A stretch of 64,000 bases of DNA from Larimichthys crocea. Taxonomy: Eukaryota; Chordata; Actinopteri; Sciaenidae. Position numbers and translations under genes: made by a program. The notes beneath the pieces were generated by a model. That model did not search any database, had not been told where the DNA came from, and saw only the letters and a list, made by a program, of their open reading frames with translations. Positions 1-50,100 of the stretch are shown here, piece after piece; the first letter of the stretch is position 1; the number at the start of each line of letters is the position of its first letter. The stretch is from positions 5,073,811 through 5,137,810 of the forward strand of contig NC_040029.1 of NCBI RefSeq assembly GCF_000972845.2, in the 5' to 3' direction.

Positions 1-1799
1 AGTAGAGGTTGGAGTGAATTTCTACCTTCCGGGAAGCCACTGATTTTCAACTGATTTCCGTCTAATGCAAATCAGTTTTTTAGGGGACTGCCATAACATT
101 CATGGTACCCAGAGGGGGAATCCTAATGACTTTGGTGATCCCTTGACTTTCCCTCTAGTGCCACTTTGAGGTTGGCATTTATGGTTTTGAGTGAAATCTT
201 AACTATTGGATTGTCCTCCAATCTGGCATGGATGTTCATGCCCCTTTCAAAGTCATGTATCTCATGACCATTCTTCTTTCACCATCAGCCAATTTGTCCA
301 ATACTTTATGAGCAAATACCTGCAAAACTGACATTATCATTGGCCAAGCTGTATGTTTGCTGAACACATAACTTGGAAAGAGCAGCTAGCATGTCTGTAG
401 ACTCTTTTGGTTAGAGAACCTCATTGTTTCTTGCCAACATGGTTTAAAGTCTTCATGGTGAGAAATGCATGTAAAGCAAATGTAAGGACCGATGTTCAAA
501 ATCGCCAGAATTCCAGGTTACACTCGACGTTGTACAACTAGTTATCCAACCTTGTTTGAAATCAGTGTTTATATCTGATCCTAATGGCCACACTCAATGG
601 TGGAGTCGAAAGCGATCATAGAGGGAAAGGCGCAATATTTTTTAATGGGATAATGGTGCGCAGTTTCTCATCTGGAAGTCATTCAGAGTGTTGTGCTCAG
701 TTGTTCACATGAAATATGACAGGAACAGTTAGCGAAAGGTGGGAGTAGATTTTCAAAGCCATTCCACCATCTGCTAAGCACTTCTGATGTAATGTAATGT
801 AAATATAAAATACATGACATGTCACTGTATAAATATTTGAGAGTGAACATGATGTTGTGCTGTTCCCGTATCTGTGAACAATCTGAGCAATATTGAGAAC
901 TCCTTTTCTTCGAAAAGAAAGTCTAAACCGAGACTCAAACTTTTAATGCTGTACAGCAGTCTCGTATTGCTCCCTGGGGAACCGTTCTTGCTCATAAATA
1001 GTGATTAGACGGTCCTGAACCATCAGGATGACTTTTATGAATTCTAAAATCTGGTGCCGTTCATATTGAGGATATCTGCTTCTGTCTTATCTCATTTCAT
1101 GTGTCAGTTGACATTATGTCTTACCTCTGCTGTCATGATCAACTGACTAACTACAAATTTAGTGAAAACGCCGATATCAAATCAAGTAATTACTGTCATT
1201 GAAGACTGCCTGTTGACATTGGTGACCACAGGCCAGATGAATAAAATAACCTGCTAGATGTCTTGATTGGGGTTCCTATTATCGTGTACCGTTACATGCA
1301 TGTATCAACTAATGAGAGTAGAGAAAATGTACTGCTGGCATTCCATGCCCAGTTGAGTTGAGCTGGACTACATGAGGTGCTAAACATACTTTCCGCCCTT
1401 TAACATTCAGTTAAAGTTTATTATCACCACCGGGGGTTCATTTGTCCTTGGCCCCTTGTGGCACAAGGCCAGCAGGAGCAGCATCACGCTAAGCCTGTAC
1501 CATCTGTGCACATGCAGACATACACATTTGATGTGTATATGCATGTAAATGCACAACAGGAAAACATGGCAAGTGATCAATCTTGGTCGATTTTCTTGCA
1601 TTAAGTCACATATTTTTTGAGACAACATGAGCAAAGATATTGTGTCAAGAAAATGTAATTTTTTAAAAAAAAAATTAGTTTACGCTTTGGAAACAGAGAG
1701 TATTTTACCTGCAAGACCAAAAGATAGCTATATGTTGATCAGGACTTCCATTCATTAGAGAACATGCAGCCACATTTTCAGACTGAAAAAATGATGCAA
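1..1799. other. upstream intergenic DNA
   Basis: No exon with coding character, RNA gene or clear repeat is visible. Base composition is ordinary and slightly AT-rich, with an A-run at 1663-1673. The short open frames here have no supporting signals. Confidence 0.5.
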
Positions 1800-2765
1800 A
1801 TGTTCCTTTTGGACGAGCATGAAGGAGTGGTCTACAAGACTAATGCCGCGCGAGTGTGCACGCTCACAAGCTCACTTAGTCAAAGCAAACAAGGGGAAAA
1901 GAAAGAGTGAAAACCCAGAGAGACAGGGTCTTGCTCCCATCAGCGTCCAATTCTGCAGAGTCAGCTCTCCTTTTCCCATCACCCCCTGCACCCCTCCTCC
2001 CTTCCCTGTCTCTCTCACTTGCTTTCTCTTTACAACCAAAGCACTTTTCCTCTCCTTTTTGTCCCTCCCTTCATCTTTCATCTTCATTTCCTCCTCCTGT
2101 ACCCCCTCCTGCCTCCGCATCTTCCCTTCCTGCCTCTCATCTGCCCCGGCAAAGGGACTTTGCAGCCCTGATGAACGGAGGGCAAAGCCAGAGCCAGAGA
2201 GCATCCGTCATCCGTTTGCTTTGTCCCCCAACCCCCCTCCTCCACCCCTCCGTCCCTCCCTCTGTATTCCATCCCTCTCACATGCTCTATCCCTCCCCCC
2301 CTCCTCCTCTCGTCTCCACGGCTTGCCACGGCTAGGATCGCTGCACTTCTCCACGCGTTGAGATGGAGAGCGCACACGTCGGGGTTATTGCAGCTCTACT
2401 GAGCCAGGTGGAGAGCAGCAGAAAGAGCTGACTCGTCCCAGTGAGAGCAGGGAGGTGGGAGGTGACCCTCGCTGTCTCTGTCATCACTTAGGAACGCAAA
2501 ATTGTGGAAAGACAGGGAACTGGACTATCTGCTCACCGGATGGGACATTCAACAAGGGTGATACTTGCTGCCGTTTGAGTTTATTTTTCCAAACTGTGAG
2601 AGAATTCCTGAATTCTGTCTCCAAAAGGCTTTTGTTGACTCTTGATATGGATCCCGGTTGAGAGCGGATTGTCTGGGTTTTTAACGTGAAGGGACTTGGA
2701 TGTGGATTAGAATGCTGATGCGGAGCACCTGAGCTTCGGGACGTAGCCCTCTGTAGCAGGACCAC
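1800..2765 (+). promoter_or_regulatory. putative frmpd4 promoter and 5' UTR region
   Basis: The sequence just upstream of the first coding exon changes to a CT-rich, low-AT block (about 1960-2330) and then to a mixed block that reads like a 5' UTR up to the ATG at 2766. No TATA box is obvious. Short upstream ORFs start at 2455 (68 codons) and 2700 (10 codons, stop at 2730-2732). The transcription start cannot be set from sequence alone. Confidence 0.4.
1960..2330. repeat. long polypyrimidine-rich tract
   Basis: The plus strand is strongly biased to C and T for about 370 bp, with only short purine interruptions (the longest around 2145-2215). Overlapping open frames appear on both strands because of this bias and are not taken as genes. 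Confidence 0.6.
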
Positions 2766-41128
<38,363 letters not shown>

Positions 41129-41264
41129 AGGCTACTCCTTATGCTTTATAGCGTGGCCTGCACAGTCTGTAGAAGTCTGTCTTTAAGCATCTTGCTGTTT
41201 TTGAGTCTGCTGAAAGAGTCATATATTTTTCATATAAGATCTCAATGATATCCATATCATAATC

Positions 41265-41270
41265 AATAAA
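41265..41270 (+). terminator. proximal poly(A) signal of frmpd4
   Basis: Canonical AATAAA 137 bp after the stop codon, followed by a T/G-rich stretch (GTGTACGACTTGTTGG). Confidence 0.55.
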
Positions 41271-41483
41271 GTGTACGACTTGTTGGAGTAAGACTCAATA
41301 TTAAAGTTATATTAATATTAGTAAGATGCTGGAAGGCAGTCCTGTGTGACTGCACTTGCTTTTTTTTCTGATGACAATATTGTAATGTAGATTTACAAAG
41401 CCATACTGTCACAGAACTTTGTGATATGACATGTACCTAATAGATACCCTTTTACCTGTGCATTATGTAACTTATTTAAAAGA

Positions 41484-41500
41484 TGTATATAATGTATATA
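41484..41500 (+). promoter_or_regulatory. paired Pumilio-type motifs
   Basis: TGTATATA occurs at 41484-41491 and 41493-41500. Both fit the PUF consensus UGUANAUA and sit in the 3' UTR sense strand. Confidence 0.6.
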
Positions 41501-41833
41501 AATACAATATAAATATATTATTTGCCGTAGCAGTTTCAAGAAGCCATTGAGTATTCAGCTTAATTTGCTCGAATATTGTACAGGGCTGGAGTGAGTTCGC
41601 TTTCAGTTCAGTCAGTTCATAAAAGTTTTACTACAGATATTTATAGTTGTGATTATAACAATTTATCTATAGAGTAAAAGTTAAAAAAAAACAAAGTAGG
41701 TAAAGATGTGTGACTGTCAGTTCAGTGAGGAAATTGTTGCTATTATTTATTCACACGATAAATATGAGGTTAAATTTCTGAATGACTGTAAAAGTGAACT
41801 GATTTCAACCCTGTTGCATTATAATGCAGTTTA

Positions 41834-41855
41834 TTATTTATTTATTTATTTATTG
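41834..41855 (+). promoter_or_regulatory. AU-rich element-like (ATTT)n run
   Basis: About five overlapping ATTTA pentamers, in the same UTR as the Pumilio-type motifs. It may also be a simple tetranucleotide repeat. Confidence 0.5.
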
Positions 41856-42333
41856 CAAGATGAGAGGAACATTTGGTAGAAATGTTGAAAATACAGGGAC
41901 ACTGAAATTGCACTGCATTGACCACTGCTTCATATTTTAGCACATAGATTATTTTCAGATAAGAATAATAACAACTGCTCCCCTGAAAACAAAATATATA
42001 AAACTATTAAGATGTTATCATATTAAAGAAAAGATAATTTATTGATAAATATTTCAGATGGATCACTCTGTTAATAATATATGATTATTTTGAATTGTAT
42101 GTGTTTTATTATCATCCGTTTTGGAACAAGTTCTGTGCTTGAATGATTTATCAATCCACACTATGTATCAAGATGCAGATCTCTTGACAAGAGGTTCAAT
42201 TCCTGCTTCTGCTTTTTTTTTTTCAATAATCCACAATCTATTAAAAAACATTTTACAGATGTTTGAGTCTCTTTGTTTGAATATTCACTGACATAACCAG
42301 CACCAGTGTGTCTTGTGCTTTATTCCATCCCGT

Positions 42334-42339
42334 AATAAA
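42334..42339 (+). terminator. possible distal poly(A) signal of frmpd4
   Basis: AATAAA about 1.2 kb after the stop. Usage cannot be judged from sequence. Confidence 0.35.
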
Positions 42340-42340
42340 A

Positions 42341-42970
42341 ACACACAACTAATCATTTAAATGTGAATTTCATAACTACTGTCTGCTTACATCAAGGCTT
42401 TAGTGTCAAACAAAATATAATGCATGTTGCAGAAGGGTACATTTTGGCAGTATCCATACTAACAAAGTTGGTTATGAGGCTGTTATATTAAATCATAGAA
42501 CACTTTTCAAACTGAACATGCACTCATATATTTTCTGGTGTCAGATATTAAATCATTACATGCATTCAGGGTGCAGCAGAGAGAATATTTCAATATACAA
42601 TTTTAACGATCTTTGACCGGCTCCATGACAACTAAAGTGCTGCAGAATAGTACTGTGGCTCCTATTATTTTAGTGGCTCTTTGTGTATATTATGAAGGGT
42701 AATTTGACATAACTGTTTGAATTCATTCATTCATGCTCTTCGACGACAGAATCCAGGTGTATGAGAAAATTTGGGCATAAAAACAGCAAGGTAAACACAG
42801 GTGTTGCCAATTAAGGTTCCTTCCATTCAGGTAAAACAGAGTCAGGGTGCTGCTGTTGTGCATGTTGTGCATGTTGGCTTAATTAGTGTAATTGGAAACA
42901 CCTGCGTTGGATCTATTTCATGTCATAAAGTTTTAAAACAACAAAAAATAATAAGTTCAAGGACATTGCT
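42341..42970. other. intergenic DNA between frmpd4 and the next gene
   Basis: No feature recognised apart from ordinary AT-rich sequence. Confidence 0.5.
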
Positions 42971-43150
42971 ATGTTAGGCAAGGCAAGTTTATTTGTATAG
43001 CACAATTCGTACACAAGGCAGTTCATAGTGCTTTACAGAGGCAAGGAACAACATTAGACATTAAGACAAACAATAGCAATAGAAATAAAAAATAAAAAAA
43101 AGACAAGAAAATTTAATTAAAAACATCAGAATGTCATTTAAAATCATTAA
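42971..43150. repeat. dispersed LINE/SINE-tail type repeat
   Basis: GGCAAGTTTATTTGTATAGC, CACAATTCGTACACAAGGCA and TCATAGTGCTTTACAGAG, followed by an A-rich tail. This is a very common teleost pattern and is related to the copy at 10344. Confidence 0.75.
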
Positions 43151-43339
43151 AATAGCAAATTTGAAAACAATTCAAAACAATAAACGAATCACTGGATTAG
43201 TAGTAGTAGTTAGTATGAACATAATATTAATATAAAACACTGAATTAATGCGTTTATGCTGCATATCTATGAAATTAACACCCTCTATGTGTGCTAAGTG
43301 ATTAATTTAGACGACGTAAAAAGTTATATTAATTAATAA

Positions 43340-43821
43340 CAGTGGCCGCGCGCTTGTGTGTCCGCGCGTGCACGAGCGAGCGTGTGTTCACGTGGGGGGG
43401 TTGGAGTAACCCCGGTGACCTCATTTGCATATTGGGCGCCTGTTCCACACACGCGCCGCGACGTTCGACCAATCAGGTCGACGCATTGTGCAGCGAGCTA
43501 CGCCCGCGCGGCAACTCGTGTCGCGCGCTTCATCCCAGCATTGTACTGGCTGCGGCGGCGCGAGCGGGACAGGAGTTAGTTTACCTCCACTACGAAGAGT
43601 TTATTCAGCGTTTTATCTGTGTTATAAGTTAAATTCAAGTAGGTTCCTCTCTGGACATTATCCAGCTCGTAGACTGCTCTGTCTGGGAGGAGCTGCCGAA
43701 GCTGAAGCCGACTACAACCCGCCGTGGAAAAAGTTTATTGTCGCGCACCCCGTGGGGGTTTAAAGTTCAGCTAACAGCAGCGTCACGGGCTACTTAGCAG
43801 GTAGTTTAGCTCCACATCACG
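43340..43821 (+). promoter_or_regulatory. CpG-island promoter and 5' UTR of the 264-aa gene
   Basis: CpG density is high across 43340-43570 (runs such as GGCCGCGCGC and CACGCGCCGCGACG), unlike the flanking DNA. An octamer ATTTGCAT at 43423-43430 is followed at once by an inverted CCAAT box (ATTGG, 43431-43435) and, 38 bp on, by a direct CCAAT (43469-43473). There is no TATA box. Transcription probably starts between about 43500 and 43600. Confidence 0.75.
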
Positions 43822-43888
43822 ATGGCAGCTGTGTGTCAGTCGAGACGTGCCTTGGTGGAAATACCTGCGCCACAGCCCAAAATCGCAG
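43822..43888 (+). CDS. uncharacterised gene, coding exon 1
   Basis: Encodes MAAVCQSRRALVEIPAPQPK and IA plus one base. The donor GCAG|GTAAGT is strong. It lies at the 3' edge of the CpG island. Confidence 0.8.
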
Positions 43889-46443
43889 GTAAGTTTTTTT
43901 TTTTTAAATATGACAGATTTGTTTTTTTTTTGTTTTTTTATTGTTGGTTGAGGCGCCACTTCTGCTATCATGCTAATGTTACCGCGCCCTTAGGGTTAAA
44001 AGGCGGTAATATATGAACAATACAGGGTTCCCACGGGTGCTTGAATTCCTTGAAAATGCTTGAATTTCAATTCAGTGTTTTCAAGGTTGTGAAAATGCTT
44101 GAATTTTTTGTGTGATGTCTATTTGTCACTGTTATTGCGCTATGGTAGTTACACAATACAAGCTGACAAATACAAGCCAATTCACAATTAGTTAAAAATC
44201 AAAACACTCAATCTACCACCATATGAAATAATGCTAATTAGACCCATATTATTATGCCAAACAGTGGCACCGCTGCGCTTCCCATGACCATCATGGCAAA
44301 CACAACTAGTAGGCTACCTATTTAAAGGTGCTGGAAAAATGGAAAAACTGGTGCTTGAAGTTGCTTGAAAAGTGCTTGAATTTGTTCATGAAAAAGGTGT
44401 GGGAACCCTGACAATAACTCTAAATATGTACGTTTGATGTAAACATGTGTATCACACTGTGGGAGTCACTTGTCACCGAGCTGCATTTCTAATATTTGAA
44501 TTTCTCCCACAGCTCGGATGAGGAGGTCATACCTGGAGATTTTAAGTGCTCGCCTGGCTCCGTCTCCACTTCCAAGAGGGAGAAACGCAACTGCAAGCAA
44601 GAAGAGAGTGCAGTCATGTAAGTAACCGTGATGTGTCCACCTGCTTATGTGACTTCATAAACTAGATGGAAAAGAAACTTAGTAACCTAATCATATCTCT
44701 TGTTTTTGTTGCAGTGGACTTGTCCATCGGTGGGCTGTGGAGCGCCGGGATAGAGGAGCAGTGCGACAAGATGGATGATCACCACACGCCTCTGTCCAAA
44801 CAGCAGCTCGTACAGCTGATCAGGTCGCTCATCTTAGTCGAACAGGTATGCGTCCCTCCTCCTCCTCCCTTTTTTTTTGGCTTCTATTTCAGATTTCTAA
44901 TCTGAAATATGACGCGTTGCGTTCCAGAGTCAAGAGCCCTGGATCCTGGCGTCGGACCTGAAGTATCTCCAGGAAGACCTGCAGCTGAAGAAAGCAAATG
45001 TTTACAGGTCCATACCGTACTCGCGGTTTGGCTCCAACAGGGATGCTCACTGCTACAGAAAGGCGTATCCTCACCTGGTCGCGTTCAAAGTAAGTATTGG
45101 TGGTGTTACGGCTCCTTTTTTTCCGTCACATTCTTTGACCTGTGTGTTTAAAACCGTGTGTGTTTCATCGTGTCATCCTAATCCGTTACCTCCTTATCCT
45201 CCGTCCTCAGGTTTCGTGTCAGGAGTGGGGCCAAGTTCTCCTGAGGAACAAAGAGTGGGACGTGGCGCTGGAGCACGCGCTGATGGCGTGGCGCTACACC
45301 AGCGAGCTGCCGCAGTGGGACACGGCGAGCCACAACGCTCTCCGAGAACAGTGTTACGGCATTTTGGCGGCGCACAGCCTCAGCGCGCTGCAGCACTACC
45401 ACCCCGAACCCGGCAGAGGACGAGAGCTGCTCAGAAGGTGAGTTTAAGAGTCTGCACGAAGGTTTTAAACAATCCAGACATTCGTAGCATGTCGACACTA
45501 TTTCTACATCCATTCTAATTGGATTTAGGCAATTATCATGAAAACACATCGGTTTGATGGCTTAATCACATTAAACTCTGTTTTTACTCAGTCTCTTTTA
45601 AATGATTTTGGAGTGTAATTGAATTTACTCGAGCCTCGTGCACGCATCTGAAAGGTCACACAGTGGATCAGATACTCGGTGGTGTGCTCGCACGCCAATA
45701 AAGTCACTTAATTTCCTTTTATGTCGCGGCGCTAATAAGGTGTTTACTGCATCGTCCTGAGCAATAACCTGATCCTTGAACAAAGTAGGTCAACTCAGGT
45801 TACCGGGGAAATCTGGCTCCAGCAAGCCTTCCTTTCTTACCGTCAACGTGTTTTTGTGGTAGAGCGAAACAAACTCACAGCTCCGTCTGTGACACACTCC
45901 ATATAATGCTGGCTCTGCGTACGCGTCGGCAGCAAATCGCTGACTTTCACACCCAGCCTGACGCGCTGCTGCACGGGCATCCTACTCCTGTGTTGCCACC
46001 TGTGGAATGTAAGTCCGGTCCTCTCTCAGCCCCCCGAGGGTCTTCCACACAGGTGTTAACTTAAGCTCTCACTGGGATGTTTCAAATCTGTTTCACTTCT
46101 TAAATGATTTAGCATCTTAAAATAAGATTAAGAGCACAGCCTCAAATCACGTTTGGAGGCAGATGGTGAAGGAAGCCGGCTTGTTTGTGCCAACTCCCCG
46201 AGCCTCTTGATTAGCTATCGAGTGTAGATGTTTCCATATTCATAGGTGTGCGCTTGTTTTAGTCATAGTTTGGTGATCAAATAGTGTTTTATAGGAATGT
46301 GAACCCCTCTAATAGATGACTCTCTTCTTTTTGTCTCTAGGCTGAAGATGGCTCAGTCGCACAGCCAGTCGATTGTGCCCTGCATTCACGAGCTGCAGAG
46401 GATTATGGGATGCGCTGATGACTCCTCCATGGATGCGAAATAA
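43822..46443 (+). CDS. uncharacterised 264-aa protein, six exons
   Basis: Exons 43822-43888, 44513-44617, 44715-44845, 44928-45089, 45211-45437 and 46341-46443 join in one frame (795 nt with stop) with good GT-AG sites. The start ATG has A at -3 and G at +4. The N terminus (1-75) is basic and looks disordered. Residues about 76-105 form a helical stretch (LSKQQLVQLIRSLILVEQ). Then comes ASDLKYLQEDLQLKKANVYR with aromatic residues (PYSRFGSN), and residues about 156-231 look like alpha-helical hairpins (EWGQVLLRNKEWDVALEHAL), TPR-like in appearance only. There is no signal peptide, membrane segment or catalytic motif. I do not recognise the family. The compact structure, CpG-island start and poly(A) signal argue for a real, broadly expressed gene. 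Confidence 0.85.
43889..44512 (+). other. intron 1 of the 264-aa gene
   Basis: Most of the intron is a 388-bp MITE (44023-44410). The remainder is ordinary intron sequence with T-runs. Confidence 0.8.
44023..44410. mobile_element. non-autonomous DNA transposon (MITE), 388 bp
   Basis: Terminal inverted repeats CAGGGTTCCCAC and GTGGGAACCCTG match perfectly over 12 bp. Flanking ACAATA occurs at 44017-44022 and 44411-44416, a perfect 6-bp target duplication. The interior holds repeated TGCTTGAATTT-type motifs on both arms and has no ORF. The same kind of element is common in teleosts. Confidence 0.88.
44513..44617 (+). CDS. uncharacterised gene, coding exon 2
   Basis: Encodes RMRRSYLEILSARLAPSPLP, RGRNATASKKRVQS: a short helix followed by a basic, possibly nuclear-localising stretch (KKR). 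The acceptor is TCCCACAG and the donor CAT|GTAAGT. Confidence 0.82.
44715..44845 (+). CDS. uncharacterised gene, coding exon 3
   Basis: Encodes LDLSIGGLWSAGIEEQCDKM, DDHHTPLSKQQLVQLIRSLI and LVEQ. The acceptor is TTGTTGCAG and the donor CAG|GTATGC. The exon ends in phase 0. Confidence 0.85.
44928..45089 (+). CDS. uncharacterised gene, coding exon 4
   Basis: Encodes 54 codons starting SQEPWILASDLKYLQEDLQL and ending CYRKAYPHLVAFK. The preceding intron is only 82 bp. The acceptor is GCGTTCCAG and the donor AAA|GTAAGT. Both ends are in phase 0. Confidence 0.85.
45211..45437 (+). CDS. uncharacterised gene, coding exon 5
   Basis: Encodes the helical core from VSCQEWGQVLLRNKEWDVAL to GRGRELLRR. 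High third-position GC sets it apart from the flanking introns. The acceptor is CGTCCTCAG and the donor AAG|GTGAGT. Confidence 0.87.
45438..46340 (+). other. intron 5 of the 264-aa gene
   Basis: A 903-bp intron with no recognised element. Confidence 0.6.
46341..46443 (+). CDS. uncharacterised gene, coding exon 6 and stop
   Basis: Encodes LKMAQSHSQSIVPCIHELQR, IMGCADDSSMDAK and a TAA stop. The acceptor is TTTGTCTCTAG. A 3' UTR follows, with AATAAA at 47116. Confidence 0.85.
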
Positions 46444-47140
46444 CGCTGCGAACACTATTGAACCAGCAGTAAAAAGCATGTTTCATAGATGAGCTGAATG
46501 ATTTCTGTATGGTACAGGGCCAAAAACCTTTCCTATGGTAGTGTTTGTTTGGAAAAACCACTACAGTATTCTTCCAAAGGGCGGGGGGAGCAAGTGAACA
46601 TGGAAACGGTGCCACGTAATGCAGGCTTGAAAAGACGACACAAAAACTTTGCGGATGGTTGGGAAATGCAATGAAAGCTTATTTAATCACGTTGCATTTT
46701 CACATCACCTGCAAAACATTGTTACGAGGACTGTAACGTCTGTTGCATGGCACGCCTCGTAATGTTTTCACATTCTCACGTTATGTTGCCAAACAGCTTA
46801 TTACAGAACATGTGAGAAATGTTGGATTGGTGCTGACTGCGATCTAATTAAAATGTATTTTTAGTACTTTGTATGGAATAAGTTTTGCATCAAGGGCTGA
46901 AATGAATTTGCCTTTCCTGTTGCTTTATGAGGGTGTGTGTGTGTGTGTGTATATATGTCCTCGTTACTGTTCACAATACTTGAAGCTGTGGCCTTTGCCG
47001 TCTTGACTGGAGTTGTTTTATATGTATGTCTTTGTTCATAGATTTGTTTTTGTCACTGATTGCACTGTTTGTCCTGAAAACTTGAAGATTTTTGATAAAA
47101 TAGACCCCTAATTTCAATAAAATCCTTACTTTGTACTGCT
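46444..47140 (+). other. 3' UTR of the 264-aa gene
   Basis: Runs from the stop to about 20 bp after AATAAA at 47116-47121. It contains a (TG)n run at 46932-46951. Confidence 0.7.
47116..47121 (+). terminator. poly(A) signal of the 264-aa gene
   Basis: AATAAA in ATTTCAATAAAATCC, followed by a T/G-rich stretch (TTTGTACTG). It is the best poly(A) signal after the stop. Confidence 0.7.
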
Positions 47141-50100
47141 AAATGCCTTCTTACTGTGTCCTCAATCTGTGTGTGTGTCTTTTCTATACAGTAAATCAAA
47201 CAACAGCAGAAACATTATTTTCTGAAGGTTGTTTTAATTAAAGGTGTCTGTGCATTGCTCTTTTTTTAAGAACTCTGCGTTTTCTGGTTGCTCTTTGTCA
47301 TATTGTTTGTGGTCGATGCCGTTAGAGACACACAAGCTTGGACTCCTTGCTAGAAACTCATCATCAGACGGTTTGTGACTGTGTGTGTGCAGCACTCTTT
47401 CCAGGTAACTCACTGAATGAGTGGAAAAAACCTCTAACCCATAAGACCGTGAGCGTTTGTTCATGTTTGTGCTGTTTTTGTCTGCGTGAGTGGGAATTAA
47501 AGCCCGACTGGTTGTATTTATGTAGAGGAATATCAATAAACTGCAGTGCTTCCCCCTCCAACCCTCCCAATAATCTATCTAGGCAGTATAGTTTTGTAGT
47601 TAGGCTGGTATTTGTCTGAGGCTGATTTGTAGGCTGTGGCCACTGATTATTTGGCTGGGATAGTTGATTTGTGGACTGTGGAGTTTGCAAAGCCCCTTGA
47701 ACGGAGACAGCTGCTTCTTTAAAGATGGACCGTTGGACCGTGGGTAAAAGGATTAATCGATCAATTGATTGATCATTTGTCCATCCTGGCAGTGTGTGTG
47801 TGTGTGTGAGCTCCAGCTCTTTAAAGTTACCGCTTTACACCACTAGGTGGAGCCCGTGTTGCACCGACACCCAGTGTGATCAGCCTTGTGACTTCAGTGT
47901 GAGTGTTAATACCACTGTAGAAACAGCTGTTGCCATGGCAGTCTGTAGAGTGAATATTAAATACATTTTAAATGCTATTTATGGTTCAGGATAATTAATG
48001 GGGGGATGATAGGGTGAGACGCTGTTGGCTGACATACAGGCTTACTGCTGTGCAATTTCTCTGTCAGAAGTAAAGCTGTAATATTACTTATTGTTACTCA
48101 TATAGGCACATCTGTGTTGACATTAGTGTCCTCTGGGGACGTGCGATATCTCTATGTTTAATGCAAAGGAATATATTGTACCTTTAGTGTTCAGTACAAG
48201 TTTAATAAAACAGGATTAATACAATTAAGTTATTACTAGTCTGCAGAGAGTGGAAGATATTGCAGCCATGGCAATATAGTATGTAAATGTGGCCAACCCA
48301 CTCACAAAGATATGCGCTGTTCATTTGTAATCTGTAAAGTGCTAGTGGTTAAGACGCCCACAATTTAGCCCACATATAGTGGCCTACATCAGGAGTCTTT
48401 CTTGTTTCTGTCTGTCTCACTCTTTTTTTCTGTTCATTACAGAAAAAGGAAAAAAAATGAAATAACACCATACAGAGTGTTTGTCTTTAGCCATCACGCT
48501 GAATTAGGTTTCATAGCTCGCTTTCAGAGCGAAAAGAATGCGGAGACATCACAGGCGTTTTATGGCTATAATGTCAAAATTACCTCTGCAAATTGCTCCT
48601 TTCAGGAAAAAAAGAGGATGGCTATTCCACATATGCTGCAAATGCACCCAAGCAACTGTTTTTTCCTTTTTCAAAATTGCATCCAGGGTATTTCCTGAGC
48701 GACTTTTGGAGGCTACCAAAACCACAAACTCAGAATCGACAGATACACAGCTAGGGGAGTGTTTGTAGTGGCATACTGATCTTGGCACTGGAGAAGACTC
48801 TTTATAAAGAGGTCGGAGGCACGCTGAAGTGGTGTGGAAGTTTGAAATGCCTTTATTATGACACGGCTATAAAGATAGAAGACTGTATTTTACCTTGACA
48901 CTATAAACACCCCAAACACTGCTCCATTCAGCTTATCCAAAATCAGCAATAGTTTATGTTCCCAGCAGTGAATGTAAGAATATTTCACTACTTCCTTTGC
49001 TCATTATCTCCCAAGAAGCTCAATCAATGGGGATGCAGTTCTATATTGAGCCACAATAACAAAATAAATCATAATACTTGGGGCAGAGGCCGTGCATTCA
49101 TTATTTTTTGGAAGATACCTGGACATAGCTTTGAATTTGTAAGTCAGTGAATAATATTTGCAGTATGTGTTAATAATCTATATTACATTAGAGATGCATG
49201 GGGAAACTGTTCCTACACTCTTAATAGTGTCGTCTTTTTTTGTACTTTTGAGGTCATCTGTCCAAAACAATGACAGGAGTTATTGCCATATAGAAAGCAG
49301 CTACTTCTAGACAACCCATTTTTATCTGGTGGAGATGATGATTTACCTATTTAGAATATAAAAAGGTATAAGTATAAGGAGATGTGTCTCCTTTTGGCGA
49401 TGGAAGAAGCGGTTCCTCGATATATACAACCCAAACCTGTGAAGGCTGAGGCCTATGAAGCTACGAAGCCTTGAGGCGAGTGGGCTGATGAGTTAGTTTC
49501 ACCCAACATATAACTGAATCAAATGTTTTGTCCTCCTTGACAATTGGAAAGTCAGAAATCGTGACCTTTATCCACAAGGAAGTCAGACGAGCCCCGTGAC
49601 AGCTTGTACGACTCGTGACATTTCACTTTGAAACGTGATGGACAGTTTTATAAAGAACTTATGAGCTTAATGGCAAATATTTCCATAAAACATCCATTTA
49701 TTTGTAACAAATCTGAGGTGATGTTATGATGAATAACATATCCGTAACTGTGGGGTTTCTGCCAGGCTTTGATTGTCATTTTAACAATGGTTTCTGGTTT
49801 TGGAAGGCGCTGGTTGATGGGGATGTCAGATCCGAAAACGCTTGTTTCATTCTGAAGGGCAAAGAACAGTAGATTTAGCTGTTTAGTTTGGAGGGCTTGT
49901 CGAGTTTGTACCAGTCCGCTGACCAGTGGGCCCCTGATCTCAGTTAACAGACTGGCATAGGGTGGATTATAGGATTATAGGATTCTCCAAAGAGAACATC
50001 TGATTTGGAGGAACTTTTGAAATGAAACAGCTTTGTTGACCCACGATTTCTTTATTTTTTTTACATGAAAATGTGGACTTTGACTGAGGCGGCAGTCAAA

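Larger units (their letters stand above)
41129..42340 (+). other. frmpd4 3' UTR region, AU-rich
   Basis: The AT content rises sharply after the stop. A proximal AATAAA at 41265 and a distal one at 42334 could define short and long UTR forms. Two Pumilio-type motifs (41484, 41493) and overlapping ATTTA motifs (41834-41855) lie only in the longer form. Confidence 0.55.

Noticed and set aside
1819..2361. 180-codon open frame in the CT-rich block, with overlapping frames on both strands
   Set aside because: The low-complexity pyrimidine bias removes stop codons. The predicted protein is Ser/Pro/Leu/Phe-rich noise.
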